From positions 1,612,001-1,676,000 of the forward strand of contig JASFXZ010000044.1 in NCBI GenBank assembly GCA_032209605.1: a stretch of DNA of 64,000 nucleotides, read 5' to 3'. The translations under genes and the position numbers were made by a program. This document shows positions 56,610 through 64,000 of the stretch, piece by piece (within the stretch, counting starts at the first letter, position 1; the number at the start of each line of letters is the position of its first letter). Under the pieces are notes generated by a model that saw only the letters and a list, made by a program, of their open reading frames with translations, searched no databases and was not told the DNA's origin. The stretch is from Mactromeris polynyma. Its lineage: Eukaryota; Mollusca; Bivalvia; Venerida; Mactridae.

Positions 56610-59075
56610 TGAACTACATATGACTCAAAGACCCATTACAAAACAAAATTTGTTGAAGACAATATGGAGTTTATCAACCATAACTTGTATGGCAGAATTT
56701 TGTGTACTTGGAACTTCATTGGTACTTAGTTTTGCACTTAATGGTGCTCTGCTACCTGTATTGTGTTGCTTTGGTTGCTGTTTCGGTTCTGTGAGTCCAC
56801 ATTGAGCTACACAGCATAATTCGAAGCTCAAAGATTTACTAAAAGATTCTCAAGTCTAGCGAATAAATTAAAGAATAATGAACACACTAGCATTCTTCAG
56901 CTGGTTAAATGTTGCCATTGCTCGTTAATATTGCTGCAATAGTAATGTGTTTTAAGTTTGTGACCCCTGAAAATGGGTTAAGTTATTTTAAACAGTTTTA
57001 TACTAAGGTCCTTAATGGCCAATGTACGTAAGAACTCAACTGAAATCAGTGGATGATTTTGACTGAATGACAACTTATTCACTTCTTGGATTTTGTCAAA
57101 TTTATACATGAATATCACATACAACATACACAGAATGACAAGTGAATAAAGAAACAACATATTCATTTAAGCAAAACAAATATACCCAAAACATTCATAA
57201 TTAAGTACTGCAATACCAAATTATGACTTAGCTTGGAACTGCGGCCATATTCATAAAAATTGCTAAGACTAAAGCTTTACTTGTAAATGATAGATATTTT
57301 CTTTCCTCCTAGTTGTTAAAACAGTATAGAATACAATAAATGTTGGCAAAGTAAAGATTGGGTAACAATTATTATTCAGACAAAAATTCATTGATTAAAT
57401 AAAACCTTTGCAAATTTATCAGTCTGAAAATGTTTATGAAAAAGGCCCCAGAACACAAAATTGTATTAGAATATTTTTATTAATACCGACATCGCAATTT
57501 ATGTGATAAAAAAGAGTTTACAAACGGAATATGGAAACCACTTCTCAGTGAAGAAACAGTTTTTATTTAAAGACTCGACTAGAATTTATGAACCATACAT
57601 CAACAACAGAAATCTATATTTGCTACTCCAAATTTGTCTCTATTATGAAATAACTGAATGCATAAGTCTAGATTCCATAAAATTACCTCCCCTTCTATCA
57701 TATAAGCCAAAATTGCAAAGGTGAGTAAATCTCAATGTGTGCATATATGAATAAATATTATACAACATTCAGTACTGGATTGGTACCCGTTCATTAAAAA
57801 TACTAATTCCAAGTTTCGTAACTTTAAACATCGCCTTCTGAAATAATAGCAAAGGAAAACTAAGTCTTCAGAGTTTTCCCTAACTTTTGATGTTCAGTAA
57901 ATTATCATTCAAACATTTTCTTTAAAAATATATACAGTAAATCTTCGAAACTTCGAACAGTTTTGGCTTGAACACAGTAGATACCTCGAACAGGTTCTTA
58001 AGTCCCGGCAAAATCCCTTCTTATTTCATATTATTTAAAAGTTGATCACTCGAACAAGATTTGCGGTCTTTATAACATATTAGGGACTGATGAGATAAAC
58101 AAGGGTAAACATGTATGGAAAAAGCGGAGCAAGGACTGGTCTGGCCAACAGTAAAAACAACCATAAAGAATTTAGGGGGGCAACTGGAGGAAATGGTTAA
58201 CTTTTCAGGGGATTCACCACTGAACAAGTCAAGAAAGTCAGTAATTAATACTATATCAAGTAAAGGAACTGTACAAGGGGAAATTAAAAGTACTTGATGT
58301 GAGATCAATTTTAAATTGATAATCTTGACAGTACAGAATAACTTTACAAAACAATATATACAAAAATGAACATTTGGGCAATACCCCAGTCAAATTTTGT
58401 ACAATAACAAATACATGCAATGAAACACAACGCATGCAAAGACAATAAAAGACACTCGGAGGCAAAAGTTAAACTGTTTCCCTCCTCCAAACCATGTCAC
58501 TGAAAAGCGTGTGGGTAGGTAGGAAATGTAGTTTTGTTTGCAAAAAACACAACGCATGCAAAGACAATAAAAGACACTCGGAGGCAAAAGTTAAACTGTT
58601 TCCCTCCTCCAAACCATGTCACTGAAAAGCGTGTGGGTAGGTAGGAAATGTAGTTTTGTTTGCAAAATAATTTTCCCTCGTTCATTTCCATCCAACATAT
58701 GACAGAAAATATTGACTATGTTTGATATGATGTCAGTCGATATCCCATACTGATTAAAGTAGCATTCATTATATTCTTATCACATTAACCTAGAAAATAT
58801 ATAAAACTATGCAATATGTAATATTCCATTGTCTTTGAATAACAAATTACAATGATTTAGTATTTTTCCTATCTATATTTTCTCAGGAAAGAGCTAATAA
58901 CTTCAACGTCCCAGGTTTCAAACTTTAACTAAATGTTGCTAAAACATCACTGAAGGACCACTACATTTTGTGACTCATTTTCCAGATTTTTCAAATTCTA
59001 TGGTGAACCCAGATTTTGGTTGTAAGCAATTTGTATCAGAAGAGGAAACATCATATATTTAATTTCAGGTCACAC
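56610..59075. other. Downstream flank of RFWD3 without a supported gene
   Basis: Contains a diverged R1 copy at about 58,090-58,310 (GAACAAGTCAAGA and CTATATCAAGTA, then GTACAAGGGGAAATTAAAAG) and a perfect 122-bp tandem duplication at 58,423-58,666. Small open frames at 56,395-56,831 and 57,503-57,724 show no domain. The RFWD3 3' UTR should begin at 59,075 and run to lower coordinates. Confidence 0.45.
58423..58666. repeat. Perfect 122-bp tandem duplication
   Basis: 58,423-58,544 and 58,545-58,666 are identical by eye (start AAACACAACGCATGCAAAGA, end GTAGTTTTGTTTGCAA). Identity implies very recent origin or an assembly artefact. Confidence 0.85.
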
Positions 59076-62000
59076 TCAGGTCCATTTGAACACTTTGCAT
59101 TGTTTATCAGTCAATGTAGCAAGATATGTGGTGTTGTTCACATTAAATGAGCACATATCTGCAGCAGCTCCACCAATGATCAATCTCTGAGTGAGTTGAC
59201 CGGTACCTGAATCCCACAAGTGGACCTGAAGTTAGAATAACAATGTCATATACTATCACACTTTCACAAGTATTCAATAGATAAAATAATAAAAATTAAA
59301 ACTCTCACTAACTTGATATTTTGTTGAAATGTCTTGAACAGAAATTAAATATTCAGAAATAACTATGGCATGTTTAAAAAGGGAAAGAACAGTACAACAG
59401 TGTTGAAATATTTATAATTTGAAAACGAGCATATATGGATAATAATGCTATTTCCTACTTAATGTAATTGTTTTGACATGATCAGAGAAGTATGTGACAC
59501 AATTAGGTAAAATTGCCGATGTATACATGGAAAAGGGTGAATTAAGCAGAAAAGTGCAAGCATTTGAGAATTGAGAAATTGGTTTCCAAATTCTAACTGC
59601 ATGTAAATTTCATATGATGCTGTAATGTACTCGTTCAGTTGCAGTTACAAGACTTATCCAATTACAGTAGTATCAATCAAAGATATCAAATCAATGTCAC
59701 AAATCTTAGGGCTGATCAAATATCTGAAGCTTCAGTTATATTTCAGTTATAAACTTGATAGAATGAAACAAAATTATACACTTACGCTATTACTTGTCTC
59801 CTCGCTGCCGCACACCAACAATCTACTATCATCACCTGGATGTTGGATGAGAGTAGTCTTGGATAGCACAGTTTGTGTACGTCCTCCATGAAACGTATTA
59901 ATCACATTACAGCTACAAACATTGTCTATCACAGTTGGATCAGCACTAATGTTACGTGAAATCATTTCACACATTTGGTGCCTTATCGTAGGATTTTTTG
60001 CCGTTGGACGATAACTGGCAAGAAGATGACGAGTGGTTGGTTCAACATGTAAACTTGTCAGATTTCCACTTAACGGCAGATAATGAAGTCTAGTTGTGTT
60101 GCCAGGCAACCATTCATAAAATGACACTTGATCCAATTTTCCAATAAGTAATCCACCTGGCCTGAAAAATAGAGTTTTATATTGAATCCAACATTTTCAT
60201 CATTTTCTACAACAGGTTTCAATAACATTCAGATATTATACGGCATTCCTGTTGACCGGCTTCCTCTAGTTTTCTACTAGAACCTATAGTAAACTGTTAT
60301 CATGCAATCAACTAAAAATGAACCAATAGTAAATTGTTATCCTGTAAGCAACTGAATTGAATGGCATATTTATCAGACAGAAAAAGAAGAACAAACAGTA
60401 CATGTTCAGTAAAAATCATGGCATACATCATTTTCATTGGTAAAGATCGAGAATATGTTAAAAAATAATCAATCAAATTGTCAGAACTGGATGGGACTCC
60501 AACCCCCTTATTTGTTCTTGCGTTATTCTACTCTCCTTAATTGATGTTGACCATCAGTCAGATACTTCCATATCTCCCCATCCCCATAGATGTTTGCCCT
60601 TACACCTCAACTCCTAGTGTATTGCATGCTGACGATTCCCTTGAATCTGCCTGGGGAAGGCATTGTCTTGTAAATGATGCATGATTTGAACCAACCTTAT
60701 AAAAACAACCTTAGTCTACTTTACTTCTAAAATATACCCATATACCGTACATTACCGGTCATAAGTCGAGTTTTTTTACTAAAAAAAATCACCAAAAGTC
60801 ACTGGTCGACTTATGATTGAGTAACAGATGAAGACACATTTTCAACTCTAAAATACAACCATGTACCGTCCCGAAACAGGCTGTACGGATTTAGTCACAA
60901 CGACACACGAGGTTCTTAATTCGGATTTGTTTACGATAATTGATGACACTTTAATCCTTCCAGGCGTCATAAACTCACACAGAGGTGGGTATTTTATTGT
61001 TTGGCCCTTTGTGAGACTCTTAATTGAGCAGTTAGCAGTCACATGCTTTGATTCTTCACTAATCTGTTATTCTTATGCCGTACTCGTTAACTGATGGACA
61101 AACAACAAATCGTAATTCGTATAAACTTTCGTAATTATTGGACCAGATTAGTCAAACATACCTGAATTAGAATGATGAAATGCCAAAAGGATTATTTTTT
61201 CATCTTGCCTAAGTCCACCCTCGATTTATGGAAGGAGTAAGCCTAAATTTCCCTTTTTACAAACAAAACTACACCCTCGACTTATGGCCGAGATCGACTT
61301 ATGGCCGGTAATATACGTACATACGTAATATAAGTACACTTCAATACATGACTAACCTAGAGTGGCTAAGTGAAAATGTTCAATGTCAAACCTAACAAAA
61401 TCTGCAAACTCAGACGATTCTTAACATGCAGGCTTTCACATGCACTGGCGGATAAAGGGGCGGGGCACACCAAGCATGCGCCCCCTAAAATTCTCCAACC
61501 TTACATGTACGTCTAAAAACCAAAATATATAGAGATCTGTAATTATAACATTTTCAAATAAGTGATTCTGATTCATTGTAGCCTATTATTCTATAATGAT
61601 GATGTTTATATACATGCTATGTAATATTATACCATTTGCCTTTGCAACCAAAAAGTTATGCCCCTGACATGTATATGACTATATCCAACATTTTCAACAA
61701 TTTGTGCCATAGAACTGATAACTTTTAAAGTTGATCATGTCCTTAGGTTCAAAACATAAGTATAAGCATTGATACGAGGATACCAAATCAATTAGTATAC
61801 CAAGAATTCTTACTGCTTTTTCAAGAGGAAAAAATTGTACTTTAAAAAACCATATGTACGCCTTGAAAGTAGATTAATTTAGACAAATTAGAAGGACTGA
61901 AAGCTATAAAAACTAACCTAAAGTTAGCGGACATGTCCTTTTTCATGAAACACAATGATGCGACCGGCGATCGACTTCCCTCCATGTTTATTTCCTGTAC

Positions 62001-63539
62001 AGCCTCCTCTGTGTTACGAATGTCAAACTCGAGTACGAGCCCATTTTGTAGACCAGCATAAAAGTAATTTCTGTCTTCTGCGTGCCAAACACAACTCCAG
62101 GCTGGAACTGGAGTGTCATAACTGAAATTAAAGTCAATAATTTCCTACACAAATGGCAAACATCTTCAATACTTCTTTAATGGCATTAAATTTGAAATAA
62201 GCCATTAACCAATACTCTCCATTCATCACCCCCCCCCCAGTTATTTACTTAGAAATTTGTTTATTTCTGTCTTTGTCAATACTGTTATTTCATTTATCTC
62301 TTCACGAGTTCCTGAAGATATCTGAACCAGTCCATCCTCGGTACCAAGGCTATTCATAACATATATATTACCCTGGGCAAATTGGCTAGACAAACTTCAT
62401 TATGCATGAATATTCAAAAGCATTCCTCGACCAATGAAATGGACGATAACAAAAAAGGAAGAATCTCCTTTGTGATGAGCTATCGCTCAGAACCGCGATT
62501 TCAGCCGTTACTCCGCTGCAATTTCCGTATCGCATGAAGTGTGTGTCATGTGGCCAATCAAGTGGCAGGATTTCAACTCATTAATTATTTATGAGTACTA
62601 GATTTTAACAGTCAGTTTGCCCAGGGTATCATATATGTTATGAATAGCCTGGGTACCCAGGATGGGCTTATTAAGTGTCCATCTTCAAAATAAAGAGTTG
62701 TTATAACTGACATCATACTCACGTCTGTACAACAGCATTACTAAGAAGACTGGTCATTTTCACTTTCTTATCCAGTCCACAGGACAACAACATTCCATCG
62801 TCCACAGATGGATGAAATGCTAAATCCCTGATTGCTTTGGAATGTATCGTTAGATACTGTGAAGTCTTGAAGTCTAATGCACTAATCTAAAAATAGTAAA
62901 TCAGAACATTTCTGGAAGCTTGACAAGTTTATGTAATTAATAAATGTAAAAAAAAGTACATATTGTTTCAGGAATGACATGCTTGCTGATGTATATGTTA
63001 TCTTTTTTTGCTGAATTTGACAAATAAGACATATAACTCTGGACTGTCTTCCAGGAAATAGTTTCCCTACTTTTCATTTGGTGTCAAAAATTAGCTACTT
63101 TAAGTTCAGAAATGCAAAATATCAAACTAATACGCAGTGGTTTTGTCAAGTGAAATGCAGTCTAGGTGGTTTGAAACACGAGATTGTCACGAGTTTTCTC
63201 CCTTTATCCCTTCTAGAGTTCTCTCCCTTAATCAGTTTGGCAGTATATGTACATATAAAACTCTAGAAGGGATAATGTAAGAGAACTCGTGACAATCTCC
63301 GGTGGTTTGAAAATATCACAACGTCATCAGAAAGGAGAAGTAAAGAAGCCATTTTGCTTGAATATATTTTGGGCATTTATTCTCTCTGAAATTCACATTG
63401 CATATTTATTATTACCAAACAGTTTTATACAACATACTTTCTTTACACCAAATCCTGGGAATAATGAACTAGAAGAGGGTTGAGATACAACAAGGGTAGC
63501 TAGTGATGGACAGTATGCCATCACCCTGCAGTTACCTCC
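59076..63539 (-). CDS. RFWD3: RFWD3-like E3 ubiquitin ligase, WD40 domain exons (5' part outside window)
   Basis: Five exons in consistent phase: 63,438-63,539; 62,723-62,886; 61,918-62,121; 59,786-60,161; 59,076-59,225 (996 nt, 331 residues plus stop). All introns are GT-AG. Peptides in order: CRVMAYCPSLATLVVSQPSS with PGFGVKK; YLTIHSKAIRDLAFHPSVDD with MLLSCGLDKKVKM; PVPAWSCVWHAEDRNYFYAG with LVLEFDIRNTEEAVQEI; the region CSCNVINTFHGGRTQ and LLVCGSEETSNS; VHLWDSGTGQL; and the end YLATLTDKQCKVFKWT. This order matches the C-terminal WD40 domain of RFWD3, which ubiquitinates RPA and RAD51 at stalled forks and acts in the Fanconi pathway; the WD40 part binds RPA. The RING and coiled-coil exons must lie beyond 64,000. 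No break was seen, so the gene is probably functional. It is the only clearly single-copy host gene here. Confidence 0.9.
60540..60690 (-). mobile_element. R1 repeat fragment in an RFWD3 intron
   Basis: Contains CTGCCTGGGGAAGGCATTGT and CTTGTAAATGATG, related to the inverted R1 end GTCTGCGTGGGGAGGCACTG (41,267). Strongly diverged. Confidence 0.4.
60747..61314. mobile_element. 568-bp MITE with ATAAGTCGAC-type inverted ends, in RFWD3 intron
   Basis: Left end ACATTACCGGTCATAAGTCG; right end, on the complement, ATATTACCGGCCATAAGTCG. CGACTTATGG and its inverse occur several times inside (60,807; 61,213; 61,276; 61,290). Related GGTCGACTTAT ends are known from pogo/Tigger-like MITEs in other animals (inference). 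An internal 77-codon frame (60,861-61,091) shows no domain. Confidence 0.7.
62331..62666. mobile_element. 336-bp MITE with 56-bp inverted repeats, in RFWD3 intron
   Basis: 62,331-62,388 (TCCATCCTCGGTACCAAGGC and following) pairs with 62,611-62,666 read in reverse (CCATCCTGGGTACCCAGGCT). The arms agree over about 55 bp with few mismatches, including TATTCATAACATATAT and CCCTGGGCAAA. No transposase. Confidence 0.8.
63180..63299. mobile_element. 120-bp foldback MITE with 12-bp flanking repeat, in RFWD3 intron
   Basis: Arms GAGATTGTCACGAGTTTTCT... and the inverse of ...AGAACTCGTGACAATCTC, about 42 bp each, with CCCTTCTAGAGTT shared. The direct repeat GGTGGTTTGAAA lies at 63,165-63,176 and 63,301-63,312, a few bases outside the arms, as expected for a target duplication. 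Confidence 0.8.
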
Positions 63540-64000
63540 CTGTAATAAGAAAGTTATTTTTCATATATGAGTTATAACTGAATGGAGAATGCATATTACA
63601 AATAAATTGTTGCCCATGTTAACATAAACTGAGGAGAAACTATAAATAATTTCCAATTTCTATAGATATAAATAGATTTTACGTTTTGGTAAAAATTGGT
63701 GGCTTATTTTAAGCTAGCAAGCTTCTGGACAATTATCTATAAGTAACTCCAACATCATATTAAACAACATTTAATTTAGTCTGTTTTTTTACTTTATATG
63801 CCAGCAAATACACACACAATCAAAGAATACAAACACTACATTCAATACTAGAGGTAGATATTGTGAAACAGTAACTTGTGAGTATCTTTTAGCTGAAAGA
63901 AATCGGTGTGGTTTATTTTTGAGACCCGCTTATTAACGGGATTCCAGGGTATTCCATTTCATTCACAGCCCACATAAATTACTTAAACCCTTTCGTAATT
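63540..64000. other. RFWD3 intron sequence to window end
   Basis: No further exon recognised on the minus strand. AT-rich. Confidence 0.5.

Noticed and set aside
56620..56831. Overlapping open frames on both strands
   Set aside because: No homology recognised and mutual overlap; most likely chance.

Overview
The window is animal nuclear DNA. It is AT-rich, has short exons with GT-AG introns, shows no operons, and is packed with transposon relics. The mix of gene families (OGFR-like genes, a Mab-21-like/TPR gene of the kind expanded in bivalves, RFWD3), a DIRS retrotransposon, pogo/Tigger and Tc1 relics, tRNA-related SINEs and a GACC-rich minisatellite element suggests a mollusc, most likely a bivalve. 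That assignment is inference from family knowledge, not a database result.

Layout. Positions 1 to about 51,900 are three diverged copies of one segment of roughly 20 kb: unit 1 (1-19,530), unit 2 (19,531 to about 42,000) and a partial unit 3 (42,060-51,900). Blocks A, B and C occur in all three; block D and an OGFR-like gene occur in units 1 and 2. Minus-strand OGFR-like genes (15,659-19,388 and 37,274-40,843) keep five exons of matching phase and clean splice sites. Block C of units 1 and 2 also carries debris of a second, more diverged OGFR-like gene (11,418-11,780; 24,282-25,583). The units differ mainly by insertions: an internally deleted LINE, a TTAA-flanked MITE, a DIRS element and a Tigger relic in unit 1; a 5.15-kb element and several copies of a 0.5-kb repeat (R1 here) in unit 2; a Tc1 relic, foldback elements and MITEs in unit 3.

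The most interesting object is at 27,127-32,277. An intact 833-codon gene has a bZIP-like basic patch, an RNase H-like D/D/E-type core with the signature HGKGPCDGLGG, and a small C-terminal Tudor/SH3-like region. On both flanks, but not in the coding region, lie 13 copies of a 15-bp motif (consensus NGTAATGTWCGAKAC). The whole is bounded by a perfect 30-bp inverted repeat. It looks like a young, possibly autonomous DNA transposon of a family I cannot assign to a named superfamily.

From 51,900 the sequence is single copy. It holds the broken 3' end of a Mab-21-like/TPR gene (53,767-54,472), a 4-unit minisatellite element (54,900-55,520), SINE and R1 fragments, and five minus-strand exons of RFWD3 encoding its WD40 domain (59,076-63,539), whose introns carry three terminal-inverted-repeat elements. 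No rRNA, convincing tRNA, CRISPR or prokaryotic feature is present.
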